From positions 1 to 45,950 of the forward strand of contig JAFLCP010000016.1 in the NCBI GenBank assembly GCA_017303505.1: a DNA stretch of 45,950 nucleotides, written 5' to 3'. Source of the stretch: Planctomycetota bacterium (GTDB lineage: Bacteria > Planctomycetota > Planctomycetia > Pirellulales > Pirellulaceae). The number at the start of each line of letters is the position of its first letter. Positions within the stretch are counted from its first letter, which is position 1. This document shows positions 19,888 through 28,700 of the stretch, in pieces. The translations under genes were made by a program, and so were the position numbers. The notes under the pieces are model-generated. The model was not told where the DNA came from. It saw only the letters and a list, made by a program, of their open reading frames with translations, and did not search any database.

Positions 19888-20808
19888 ATGTCCTCGACAA
19901 GCGCAAAGAAGCACATTTGGTCAGGTGTGTTCCCAGCAATAACAACGCAAATGCACCAAGATGGCTCGATCGATTTGGCCGGTACCGCCAAACATGCCGA
20001 CATCCTGATTGAATCCGGAGTCCAGGGGTTGATCTTCTTGGGATCGCTTGGCGAAAACCAATCCATGACCGCCCAAGAAAAACGCGAAGTGATGGGCGAA
20101 ATGGTGAAGACCGTTGCCAAACGCGTCCCAGTCCTGTCGGGCGTCGCCGAAACCAGTACCGCCGAAGGTATTCGCTATATCAACGATTGCCAAAAGCTAG
20201 GTGCTGATGGTGTCATGCTAATGCCCGCGATGAATTACAAAACACCCGAAGTCGAAGAAACTTTGGCTCATTTTCGAGCAGTTGCGGCGGGAACCAAACT
20301 CCCGATCATGATCTACAACAACCCGATCAGTTATGGCAACGACATTACGCCAGAAATGTTTGCTGAACTGGCCCCTATCGACAGCTTTGTCGCTTTGAAA
20401 GAAAGCTCGGGCAATCCACGTCGCATTACCGACTTGCACAACGTCATCGAAGGTCGCTATTCGATTTTCACAGGTGTCGATGACTTGGCTCTCGAAAGTT
20501 CGATCCTTGGTATTGACGGTTGGGTCGCTGGAACAGGCATTGCGTTTCCAAAGCAGAACCAACATTTGTGGAATCTCATGCAGGCACGCAAATGGGATGA
20601 AGCTCTCAAAATCTATCGCTGGTTCACGCCACTATTGCACTTGGATACTCACGTAAAGTTCGTGCAATACATCAAGCTCTGTGCTCAAGAAAACGGTATC
20701 GGTAAAGAATGGACTCGAGCTCCACGTTTACCATTGCGTGGCGCCGAACGTGAAGCCATTCTGAAGATCATTCACGAAGGCATCCGCAATTGCCCTCAGG
20801 TTCCCTAA
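19888..20808 (+). CDS. DHDPS-family lyase, probable 1-pyrroline-4-hydroxy-2-carboxylate deaminase
   Basis: This 306-aa class I aldolase-fold enzyme belongs to the dihydrodipicolinate synthase/N-acetylneuraminate lyase family. The start at 19888 is set by AGGAG five bases upstream; an in-frame ATG 45 bases earlier lacks such a site. Family landmarks are GSLGEN (about 52-57), the catalytic tyrosine Y143 in IYNNP and the Schiff-base lysine K171 in ALKESSG. Sequence alone cannot fix the substrate. The next genes encode a 4-hydroxyproline epimerase and a D-amino-acid dehydrogenase, which matches the known bacterial hydroxyproline route. In that route a DHDPS-family deaminase converts 1-pyrroline-4-hydroxy-2-carboxylate to alpha-ketoglutarate semialdehyde. 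Other family activities (DHDPS, KDG or sialic acid lyase) are less likely in this context. Confidence 0.85.
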   Translation: MSSTSAKKHIWSGVFPAITTQMHQDGSIDLAGTAKHADILIESGVQGLIFLGSLGENQSMTAQEKREVMGEMVKTVAKRVPVLSGVAETSTAEGIRYINDCQKLGADGVMLMPAMNYKTPEVEETLAHFRAVAAGTKLPIMIYNNPISYGNDITPEMFAELAPIDSFVALKESSGNPRRITDLHNVIEGRYSIFTGVDDLALESSILGIDGWVAGTGIAFPKQNQHLWNLMQARKWDEALKIYRWFTPLLHLDTHVKFVQYIKLCAQENGIGKEWTRAPRLPLRGAEREAILKIIHEGIRNCPQVP

Positions 20809-20832
20809 TTCCAGTCGGCCGCTGATTCTCTC

Positions 20833-20860
20833 GCGACGATCGACATTGGCCGATCGTCGC
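20833..20860 (+). other. intergenic hairpin, 10-bp perfect stem
   Basis: GCGACGATCG (20833-20842) pairs perfectly with CGATCGTCGC (20851-20860) around an 8-nt loop. It lies in the 76-bp gap between the deaminase-like gene and the metallopeptidase-cyclophilin gene. The sequence after it (TCCATCTTATTC) is only mildly T-rich, so this could be a weak terminator, an mRNA processing or stability element, or an operator. Confidence 0.7.
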
Positions 20861-20884
20861 TCCATCTTATTCGGAGTTGCTGCG

Positions 20885-22303
20885 ATGAAATTGCGCGCCG
20901 CTTTGGCTTGCCTCATTCTTCTGCTAAGTTACATCAGCCTAGTGTCGGTTCTGTCTGCCAGCGCCGTCGCTGACGAGTTTGATCCGAAATGGATCGGCGA
21001 AGTGGAAGCTGTTCCCGAACGCTTGCGAGCCGAATGGAACCTTTCGGACTTCTATCAAAAGCGTATCGCTGTTCGCGGCTTCTCCATCCTTGGGTCGAAG
21101 AAAGTATCCGACAACGCCTTGCGAGAGTCGGCCTGGATTGTTGCCAAAATGATCGGCCATCGCCCTGATATTCTCGATGCGATGACCGCCCAAAAGGTTC
21201 GGCTCACCGTGATGGCCTATACCGAATACACAACCGATGTACCCGAACACTCCAACTTGAAATCGCGAGTGTATTGGGATCGTCGCGCCCGTGGCCTCGG
21301 CGCGACGCCAGACGTCCCCGTCGTCAGCTGCGCCGAAGAGAATGTGCTCTGCTATCGCAACGATCCTTATTCAACAGAGAACATTCTCATCCATGAATTT
21401 GCTCACGCGGTTCATGAAACAGGCATGAACAAGATCGATTCCACTTTTGATCAGCGATTAGAAGATGCGTTTCAATTGGCCAAGAAAGAAGGCCTCTGGA
21501 AAGGGACCTACGCCGAATCCAATCGACAAGAATATTTTGCGGAAGGCGTTCAATGTTGGTTCGATGACAATCGCGAAAACGATGCCCTACATAACCATGT
21601 CGACACCCGCACCGAACTGCGCGAATATGATCCACGACTTGCTAAATTAGTCGAAGAAGTTATCGGTGATATCTCGTGGAAGTATGCTAAACCTTTGGAA
21701 CGAGCCGCTGCCGATCGCTCTCATCTTATCGACTACGACGGACAAAACACGCCACGCTTTCAATGGCGGGATGAACCGATTCCAGCCACTCCCGAAGTTT
21801 TGATCCAAACCGAAATGGGTGATATCGAAGTTCGTTTGAATACCAAAGCAGCTCCCCAAACGGTTGCCAATTTCTTGAAGTATGTCCACGAAGGTTTTTA
21901 TAGCGACGGAGTCTTCTTCCGTACGGTGCGTGACGACAATCAACCTGATAGTCCCGTGAAGATCTCCGTGTTGCAAGCCCAAGCCAATCCCAACAAAGCC
22001 GCCGATTTCTTCCCCGCTATTCCGCTTGAACGAACGCGTGACACAGGCTTGAAACATCTACGCGGCACGATCTCGATGGCCCGCGAAGGACCCGATACCG
22101 CTCAAGATCATTTTTTCATTTGTATCACCGATCAACCCGAACTAGATTTCGGTGGCAAACGCAATCCGGATGGACAAGGATTCGCAGCCTTCGGCGAAGT
22201 GACTAAAGGTATGGATGTTTTGGAAAAAATCCATCAGCTCCCCGCCAAAGAACAAACGCTTGAAAAACCGATTCGCATTCAACGCGCCATCCGCTTGAAT
22301 TAA
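20885..22303 (+). CDS. secreted HExxH metallopeptidase-like / cyclophilin fusion protein
   Basis: The chosen start (20885) follows GGAG by about nine bases and opens a signal peptide (residues 1-29), giving 472 aa. The N-terminal half holds a gluzincin-type zinc motif HEFAH (170-174). About 42 residues after it comes EYFAEG, whose Glu is a likely third ligand, much as in lethal-factor-like peptidases. Several cysteines lie just before the motif. The C-terminal part (about 303-470) is a cyclophilin-type peptidyl-prolyl isomerase: GDIEVRL, APQTVANFL, VFFRTV, GTISMAR, HFFICITDQPELD and FGEVTKGMDVL. The usual Gln before the FF pair is replaced by His, and the GGD motif is missing, so isomerase activity may be weak. 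It sits within the probable hydroxyproline operon, suggesting action on proline- or hydroxyproline-rich proteins outside the cytoplasm; this is inference. Confidence 0.85.
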   Translation: MKLRAALACLILLLSYISLVSVLSASAVADEFDPKWIGEVEAVPERLRAEWNLSDFYQKRIAVRGFSILGSKKVSDNALRESAWIVAKMIGHRPDILDAMTAQKVRLTVMAYTEYTTDVPEHSNLKSRVYWDRRARGLGATPDVPVVSCAEENVLCYRNDPYSTENILIHEFAHAVHETGMNKIDSTFDQRLEDAFQLAKKEGLWKGTYAESNRQEYFAEGVQCWFDDNRENDALHNHVDTRTELREYDPRLAKLVEEVIGDISWKYAKPLERAAADRSHLIDYDGQNTPRFQWRDEPIPATPEVLIQTEMGDIEVRLNTKAAPQTVANFLKYVHEGFYSDGVFFRTVRDDNQPDSPVKISVLQAQANPNKAADFFPAIPLERTRDTGLKHLRGTISMAREGPDTAQDHFFICITDQPELDFGGKRNPDGQGFAAFGEVTKGMDVLEKIHQLPAKEQTLEKPIRIQRAIRLN

Positions 22304-22359
22304 CTCATCGCTGCCACTCGTTTATGTCCGCCGACATGAACACCTAAGGAGTCATTCGC

Positions 22360-23289
22360 TTGAAGAAGATTCGCGTTATCGATTCGCACACAGGAGGTGA
22401 GCCTACTCGCGTGGTGGTCGAAGGGGGACCAGATTTTGGTCCAGGCTCTGTTGAGCAACAATTGAAAGTCTTCCGTGGACAATTTGATGCTTGGCGGTCA
22501 GCCATTGTGAACGAACCACGCGGCTCCGACGTGCTAGTGGGAGCTTGGTTATGCAAACCTGCTGATCCAAGTTGTACCGCAGGCGTCATCTTCTTTAACA
22601 ACGTCGGTTACTTGGGGATGTGCGGTCACGGTTTGATCGGCGTGATGTCCACTCTTCGCTATCTCGGTCGAGTTACTACCGGCAATCATCGCATTGAAAC
22701 TCCGGTTGGTATTGTGGAAGCCGAGATCAAAGAGAACGGCTCCGTGCTCCTGCAAAACGTGGTCAGTTATCGAACCGCAGAAAATGTCTCGGTACAGATC
22801 CCCGAACTCGGCACGGTTACAGGCGACGTCTCTTGGGGTGGGAACTGGTTTTATCTGGTCAATAATCTGCAACTTGATTTGAAGTTAGCACACGTCGAAA
22901 AATTAACCGAGATCGCTTGGAACATCCGCTGTGCCATCAACACACAAGGCTATCCCGAAATCGATCACATTGAGCTCTTTGCTCCGGGTGGTTGCGGTGG
23001 TGATTCGCGCAACTTTGTTTTGTGCCCAGGCAAAGCTTACGATCGCTCGCCGTGCGGAACGGGGACCAGCGCTAAGCTGGCTTGTTTAGCAGCCGCCGGT
23101 AAGCTCCACGAAAATCAAGTTTGGATTCAAGAGAGTATTCTTGGGAGTCAGTTTCGCGGTTGGTACCAATGGGCTGATCGCGAGACCAAAAAGATCAAGC
23201 CGTTCATTGAAGGCGAAGCGTACGTAAACGCCGATTCGAATCTATTGTTCGATGAAGCCGATCCATTTTGCTGGGGCATTCGAGCATGA
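22360..23289 (+). CDS. probable trans-4-hydroxy-L-proline epimerase (proline racemase family)
   Basis: This 309-aa proline racemase family enzyme starts at TTG (22360), supported by AAGGAG eight bases upstream. Both catalytic cysteines are present: C88 in MCGHGLIG and C232 in DRSPCGTGTSAKLA. That separates it from the dehydratase subgroup, in which the second Cys is Thr. The GHG after the first Cys and the TSAKLA after the second match 4-hydroxyproline epimerases better than proline racemases. DSHTGGEPTR at 8-17 is also typical. It is predicted to interconvert trans-4-hydroxy-L-proline and cis-4-hydroxy-D-proline in the cytoplasm, the first step of hydroxyproline use. Its stop overlaps the start of the dehydrogenase gene (ATGA), so the two are likely translationally coupled. 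Confidence 0.9.
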   Translation: MKKIRVIDSHTGGEPTRVVVEGGPDFGPGSVEQQLKVFRGQFDAWRSAIVNEPRGSDVLVGAWLCKPADPSCTAGVIFFNNVGYLGMCGHGLIGVMSTLRYLGRVTTGNHRIETPVGIVEAEIKENGSVLLQNVVSYRTAENVSVQIPELGTVTGDVSWGGNWFYLVNNLQLDLKLAHVEKLTEIAWNIRCAINTQGYPEIDHIELFAPGGCGGDSRNFVLCPGKAYDRSPCGTGTSAKLACLAAAGKLHENQVWIQESILGSQFRGWYQWADRETKKIKPFIEGEAYVNADSNLLFDEADPFCWGIRA

Positions 23290-24548
23290 CATCGAAAGAA
23301 GCCAAACATGTTGTTGTGATTGGTGGTGGAGTGATTGGACTCAGCACCGCTTATTATGCGAGCCAACAAGGATTTCGTGTCACCGTAATTGAACGACTCC
23401 CTGCGCAGCGCGATGGTTGTTCGTTCGGTAATGCGGGGATGGTAGTACCCAGTCACTTCGTGCCGTTGGCGGCTCCAGGGATGGTGGCCCTTGGCCTGAA
23501 ATGGATGTGGAATCCTGAATCACCGTTTTACATTAAGCCCCGTTTCAGTTGGGATTTGATTCAGTGGGGCTTGAAGTTTTGGAAGGCCTCGACCAAACAA
23601 CGCGTCGCAGCGGCGGCACCTGTTCTGCGCGATCTCAACTTGGCAAGTCGCGCCTGTTATGAACAACTTGCCTCGTCGGGCATCGAGTGCGGCTTAAAAC
23701 GCAACGGCTTGGTGATGCTGTGCAAGACGCAACATGCGCTGGATGACGAAGGAGCGATGGCGGAAGAAGCCAAACGTCTAGGCGTGCCCGCCGAAGTGCA
23801 CGACGCGAAAAGCATTGCATCCATTGATCCGGATGTAACGATGGATGTGTGTGGCGGCGTTTATTTTCCGCTCGATTGCCATTTGCAACCCGAACGATAT
23901 GTGCACGGATTAGAGAAAGCGATTGTCGACAAGGGTGGAACGCTGTTGTGGGATACCCATGTCGAAAGTTGGCAATTCGAGAGCAATCAAATTCGCGCGA
24001 TCAAGACATCGGCCGGAACCATTGAAGCGGATCAATTTGTGTTGTGTGCAGGCTCATGGTCTGCGGAAAACGCGAAGCAGCTTGCGCTCAATTTGCCGAT
24101 GCAAGCCGGGAAGGGTTATAGCTTAACGGTCACACAACCGAAACAACTCCCCAAGATTTGTTCGATATTTGTCGAAGCGCGAATTGCGGTGACGCCGATG
24201 GGTCAAGCATTGCGTTTTGGTGGCACGATGGAAATGTCGGGTCTCAACGAAGACATCGATCCACGTCGCGTGAAAGGGATCATTAAGGCGGTGCCGAATT
24301 ATTATCCCGAGTTTCGCGTTGAGGACTTCGAAGGGATACAACCTTGGCGCGGCTTGCGTCCCTGTTCACCCGATGGGCTTCCTTATTTGGGCCGTACACA
24401 ACGTTACAACAACTTGGTCGTTGCCACAGGCCACGCTATGATGGGCCTCAGTCTTGCTCCCATTACCGGGAAACTCGTATCCCAACTTTTAATCGGCCAA
24501 AAGCCCGACATCGATCTCAAACTGCTCGCTCCCGATCGCTACGCCTAA
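23286..24548 (+). CDS. FAD-dependent D-amino-acid dehydrogenase, probable cis-4-hydroxy-D-proline dehydrogenase
   Basis: This 420-aa DadA-like flavoprotein has an FAD-binding dinucleotide motif VVIGGGVIGLSTAYYA near residue 9 and the acidic end of the second strand at VIER. SFGNAGMVVPSHF and PWRGLRPCSPDGLPYLG are typical of D-amino-acid dehydrogenases of this group, and the ending ATGHAMMGLSLAPITGKLVSQL is the second FAD contact. The start is the ATG overlapping the epimerase stop (23286-23289). An upstream in-frame ATG at 23268 is inside the epimerase gene and less likely. In this operon the natural substrate is probably cis-4-hydroxy-D-proline, giving 1-pyrroline-4-hydroxy-2-carboxylate. 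A general D-amino-acid dehydrogenase is the alternative. Confidence 0.9.
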   Translation: MTSKEAKHVVVIGGGVIGLSTAYYASQQGFRVTVIERLPAQRDGCSFGNAGMVVPSHFVPLAAPGMVALGLKWMWNPESPFYIKPRFSWDLIQWGLKFWKASTKQRVAAAAPVLRDLNLASRACYEQLASSGIECGLKRNGLVMLCKTQHALDDEGAMAEEAKRLGVPAEVHDAKSIASIDPDVTMDVCGGVYFPLDCHLQPERYVHGLEKAIVDKGGTLLWDTHVESWQFESNQIRAIKTSAGTIEADQFVLCAGSWSAENAKQLALNLPMQAGKGYSLTVTQPKQLPKICSIFVEARIAVTPMGQALRFGGTMEMSGLNEDIDPRRVKGIIKAVPNYYPEFRVEDFEGIQPWRGLRPCSPDGLPYLGRTQRYNNLVVATGHAMMGLSLAPITGKLVSQLLIGQKPDIDLKLLAPDRYA

Positions 24549-24560
24549 CACGAGTCATTG

Positions 24561-24593
24561 AACCGCGAAATACGCGAAGGCTGCGAAAAGAAA
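24561..24593 (+). repeat. dispersed 33-bp GCGAA-rich repeat, copy 1
   Basis: This 33-bp element, starting AACCGCGAAATACGCGAAGG, occurs again at 24854-24886 with one mismatch in 33 bases. A diverged inverted relative lies at 24786-24819. The element begins 12 bases after the dehydrogenase stop. It looks like a REP-type or MITE-like non-coding repeat. The rest of 24549-25018 holds no gene I can support. Confidence 0.85.
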
Positions 24594-24785
24594 GACAGGA
24601 TTTTTTCGGTCGAGTGTTACCTGCTTGCTGTACTGCGGATGAGGTCAGTTGCTTGGGCGCAATCTCTAAAGAATTGCAACGTTGTTTTGTGTTGGACTAG
24701 CTCAGTTGACGAACTGAGTAAAGTTAACCGCAATTCTCTTCAATCCAATTCATATTCGGCAATTATCGACTAACATTCTGCCCGC

Positions 24786-24819
24786 TTCCTTTTTCGCGAT
24801 TTTCGTTCTTTTCGCGGTT
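24786..24819 (-). repeat. dispersed GCGAA-rich repeat, diverged inverted copy
   Basis: Read on the minus strand it starts AACCGCGAAAAGAACGAAAA and ends in a CGCGAAAAA-like block, so it shares the ends but not the middle of copies 1 and 3. With copy 3 it forms an inverted pair separated by 34 bases, an arrangement common for REP elements. Confidence 0.7.
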
Positions 24820-24853
24820 CATGAATCCGCCCAACGCCGAGAACGAATACTCT

Positions 24854-24886
24854 AACCGCGAAATACGCGAAGGCCGCGAAAAGAAA
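24854..24886 (+). repeat. dispersed 33-bp GCGAA-rich repeat, copy 2
   Basis: This copy is 32/33 identical to 24561-24593 (CTGC versus CCGC near base 22). It lies 132 bases upstream of the antitoxin start. In one frame both copies read NREIREG(C/R)EKK, which is an effect of the repeat and not a protein. Confidence 0.85.
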
Positions 24887-24970
24887 ACGGTAAACACTCG
24901 GTCATATGAGGGCAATTCACGTTCAGTCTTAGCGCATGAACATTCCGCACAATTACGACCGTGGCATTTC

Positions 24971-24999
24971 TTGCCATTCCCTGCCATCCACCGTATACT
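24971..24999 (+). promoter_or_regulatory. probable sigma70-type promoter of parDE
   Basis: TTGCCA (24971-24976) and TATACT (24994-24999) are separated by 17 bases, close to the sigma70 consensus. The antitoxin ATG is 20 bases downstream, with GGAGG at 25007-25011. ParD-type antitoxins usually repress their own promoter, so this region probably also contains the operator. Confidence 0.7.
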
Positions 25000-25018
25000 G
25001 AAAGTGGGAGGAACGTTT

Positions 25019-25279
25019 ATGGAATCGATGAATATCTCTTTGCCTGAGCATTTGCGTGACTTCGTATTGAAGCAGGTTGAATCCGGTTATGGCAGTGTGA
25101 GTGAGTATATTCGCGAATTGATTCGAGCCGATGAAAATCGAAAACGGCAGGAAGCATTAGAGGCCAAACTTCTTGAAGGCCTAGCAAGCGGTCGCGGGCG
25201 TGAATTGACCGATGCGGACTGGAACGATTTGAAAAGCGTTGTAATAGCTCGACATCAAACCCGCAAAGATATGCGATAG
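25019..25279 (+). CDS. ParD-type antitoxin (ribbon-helix-helix)
   Basis: This 86-aa antitoxin starts at ATG 25019, seven bases after GGAGG. Longer in-frame starts upstream would translate the dispersed repeat and are rejected. The N-terminus (MNISLPEHLRDFVLKQV) is the DNA-contacting beta strand and first helix of a ribbon-helix-helix fold, and YGSVSEYIRELIR is the second helix region. The charged C-terminal half should bind and neutralise the toxin. The toxin gene starts six bases after the stop. Own-promoter repression is expected from the family. Confidence 0.93.
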   Translation: MESMNISLPEHLRDFVLKQVESGYGSVSEYIRELIRADENRKRQEALEAKLLEGLASGRGRELTDADWNDLKSVVIARHQTRKDMR

Positions 25280-25285
25280 TATCCC

Positions 25286-25576
25286 ATGCGGATCATAGTT
25301 CTTCCACGAGCCGAAGCGGACATTGTTGAAAGCGCGCAGTTCATTGCTGAAGACAGCTTAGATGCCGCACTACGGTTTATGGATCAAGCTCAAGTTGCTT
25401 TCAATTTCCTAAGACAGTTTCCCGAGGCCGAAAGCGATCAAGTCTATTCGTCCGATAAGCTCCGAGGGACAAGGTCTTGGCCGATTAGCGGATTCGAAAA
25501 TTGGATCGTATTTTACGTGGTACGCGACAATGAACTGATTGTTATTCGAGTGCTACATGGTGCCCGGGACGTCTAA
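25286..25576 (+). CDS. ParE-type toxin (RelE/ParE superfamily)
   Basis: This 96-aa toxin is encoded directly after the ParD-type antitoxin. It shows the usual N-terminal strand and helix (MRIIVLPRAEADIVESAQFI), a central variable part and the C-terminal strand pair FENWIVFYVVRDNELIVIRVLHGARD, where the ILRVLHGARD-like ending is a ParE hallmark. Studied ParE toxins act on DNA gyrase. The pair is small, complete and flanked by repeats, as expected for a mobile addiction module. Confidence 0.93.
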   Translation: MRIIVLPRAEADIVESAQFIAEDSLDAALRFMDQAQVAFNFLRQFPEAESDQVYSSDKLRGTRSWPISGFENWIVFYVVRDNELIVIRVLHGARDV

Positions 25577-25703
25577 GCGATGCCCCCGTGAACATCCGGA
25601 TTTTGGTTGCATCGGCTCCCGAAATCGCTGATGATAGAGGGCCACAGACTTTTACAGTCTGTACCTACCTATCCCTCTTCAGCCTCCTTACCGACTTCTC
25701 CTC
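25577..25703. other. short intergenic region with nested inverted repeats
   Basis: ACAGACT (25644-25650) pairs with AGTCTGT (25656-25662) around a 5-nt loop. An outer GAGGG/CCCTC pair flanks it (about 25637-25641 and 25673-25677). It lies between parE and the PSD1 gene and might end parE transcription, although no T-run follows the inner stem directly. Confidence 0.5.
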
Positions 25704-28700
25704 ATGTTGCTTCGACCTGCGGTCGCTAATCCGATCCGGGACCACAAGTTTTGTCGGTCCCCAAATTTCGTGCAGTATTTGCACGGCTGTTGGGCGCGAA
25801 ATCCGCTCAAGTTCGCTCTCTTTTTCGCCATTTTTGTCGCCCAATGCACTATTCCTGCCCACGCTCAGACAGCACCAACCGAGTCGCATTTTGAGAAAGC
25901 CGTTGTTCCACTCTTGATCAGCCGTTGTCTGGAATGCCATAACGCCACTGAGCAATCGGGGGGACTCTCGCTCGAGACTTTCACCGAACTTACAGAAGGA
26001 GGTGACAGTGGAGCGGCAATCGATTCCAACGATGCGACGAAGAGCTTACTGTGGGAACGTGTTTCCGCCGGTGAAATGCCTCCGCCGCGCCAAGGGATGT
26101 CGCAAGAACTCCCCAACGAAGAAAAAGAGATCTTGAAAGAATGGCTGACTACCGGTGCTCATTGGCCGCAAGATCGCAAGCTCGATCTATTCGAACGGAC
26201 CACCAAAACTCGTGGTGGCCGCGATTGGTGGAGCCTACAACCAATTCGACCAACGCCCATTCCCGCTTTCTCTTCAACAACCTCTGACTCAGCGTCCAAT
26301 TACATCGATGCGTTTATTCTGCAATCACTCGCAGAGAATGAATTTGTTCCTGCGCCTCGCTCCGAAAAAGAACTTTTGTTGCGCAGACTCTATTGGGATC
26401 TCACCGGTCTTGCTCCGACTCTCGAAGATATAGAAGCCTTCATTGCTGATGATTCCCCTGATGCTTACGAACGACGCGTCGATAAACTTCTAGCCTCGCC
26501 ACAATTTGGTGTGCGCTGGAGTCGCTATTGGCTCGATCTCGTTCGCTATGCCGACACATCCGGTTACGAACGCGACCAAGAAAAAGCGTTTGCCTGGAAG
26601 TATCGCGATTGGATCGTACAAGCTTGGAATGAGGACATGCCGTTCGATCAATTCGTCCGTTGGCAACTTGCGGGTGACGAAGTTCCAAGCACATCAGATA
26701 AACCAGATCGCGACGAGATTATCGCCACAGGCTTCTTGCGACTGGGAACTTGGAATGATGAACCAAATGATCCTGCAGATTATGTGTATGAACGGCTTGA
26801 AGATATGGTGCATGTCACCAGCAGTGCTTTTATCGGTTTGACCGTTAAGTGCGCACGTTGTCACGATCACAAATTCGATCCCATTTCACAAGCGGATTAT
26901 TATCGCATAGGCAGTGCGTTCTGGAGCGGCCCCATCGCCAATCGAAATTCGAAATGGCTCGGCGGTCCCAGCCCCGAAGAGTTGCCGGGCGACGTATTCG
27001 GTTGGACCGATATTACGCCCCATCCTTCACCTCTCCATCGACTCAAGAAAGGGGAGACAAACCATCCGCTCGAAGAGATTGCACCTGCATCCCCAGGTTT
27101 CTTACCCGCTCTCCATGGGCCATTTTCGTCGCCTCCAGCTACATCCAAAACGTCAACACGTCGCTCGCAACTGGCCAAATGGTTACTCGATACCGATCAA
27201 CCGCTGACGAGTCGTGTTATTGTGAATCGTCTATGGCAACATCACTTCGGTAATGGGCTTGTGCGTTCACCCAACAACTGGGGCTTCACGGGCGAAGTGC
27301 CCACTCATCCAGAACTTCTTGATCACCTCGCACGTCGCTTACAGCAATCTAACTGGAGCCTCAAGAAATTACATCGCGACATGCTGCTGTCTTCAACCTA
27401 TCAACAATCGACCGTCCATCCGCAACACCAGAAGTATGCCGCCATAGACGCGTCGAATCGACTGCAATGGCACAGCAACCTGCGCCGCACCGATGCCGAA
27501 TCGTTGCGAGATCGCTTGTTGCAAGCGGCAGGAATTCTTGACCTGCGTCTCTCTGGCCCAGGCTTTCGTCCTCCGTTACCGCGCGATGTTCTTGATGGGC
27601 TATCGATGAAATCGCGAGCTTGGGTACCTTCCCCGAACAGCGAGCAAGCGCGTCGCAGTTTGTATCTCTACGCACAGCGAAGCCTCGCAGTTCCTCTGAT
27701 GAACACCTTCGATGCTTGCGATACGGCTCAGGCATGTGCACAGCGCGAGGTGACGACTGTAGCTCCGCAAGCCCTCGCACTGATGAACAATGCCATGATC
27801 GTACAACCGTGTGAAGCCCTGGCTGATAAACTCTTGAAGAGTACAGATTCCGACCGTGAACAGATCACCAAACTATGGCAACTGCTATTTCGTCGTTTAC
27901 CTTCCGAACTGGAATTGGAACGCGCTCGACAGTTTTTGTCGGTACAACAGAGAACCTACGAGGATCAGCTAACGAACTCCACCTCTGCAACAACTCAGCG
28001 TGTCACCAAAGCTCGTCCAGAGCCGAAATTCGAGTTCACGGTTGCCCAACCCTACCTGCAAACGCAATCAGGTGACAAAGTTCAAGGTTGGAAATCAACG
28101 CGTGGTAATTTTTCTGCCCATGTTGCGGATCCGAGCCACTCTCCGCACTTGATGCATGATGGAATGAACGACGTATCATATCTACATTTTGATGGTCAAA
28201 AACGATTCTTTACGCTCCAAGAGTCGCTCGATTTGAAAGAACCATTTGCGATAGTAACGGTAATTCGTGATCATGAAGCAACAGGGTACCGCCAGATCTT
28301 TTCCAACTGGAACGGTAACGCGGGCAATTCGGTCACTTCCTTTTTCTTGGGGCTCACAGGAGAAGGGCAGATTCGCATCAGCGATGATTACACCACCACA
28401 GCCACCCTAGGGAAGCGACGAGCGTGGCACGTCCTTGGAGTTGTCTGTAACGATCACGATGTACGTGTTTTTGTCGATGGAGAACTCATTGAGTCTTTAG
28501 GCCGTCCACTGAACAGCCGCAATTATGCTGGGCCCTATGTGATCGGCCAACAAGGGAACATCGATGGAGAATATTTCCAGGGCGACATTGCCATGCTGCG
28601 TCTTTACCAAGAACAGATCGATGATGATATGCTGCAAACCGTCATGGCGCCTTGGCTGGACCAACTAAAGTTAAGGCAAGCACCATCAGCCCCCAATGCT

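Noticed and set aside
19888-20808. Annotation as dihydrodipicolinate synthase of lysine synthesis
   Set aside because: The catalytic Tyr and Lys fit the whole family, and the operon context points to hydroxyproline breakdown, not lysine synthesis.
24821-25018. N-terminal extension of the antitoxin by 66 codons
   Set aside because: It translates the dispersed 33-bp repeat and crosses the promoter. The ATG at 25019 has GGAGG at the right distance and gives the normal ParD length.
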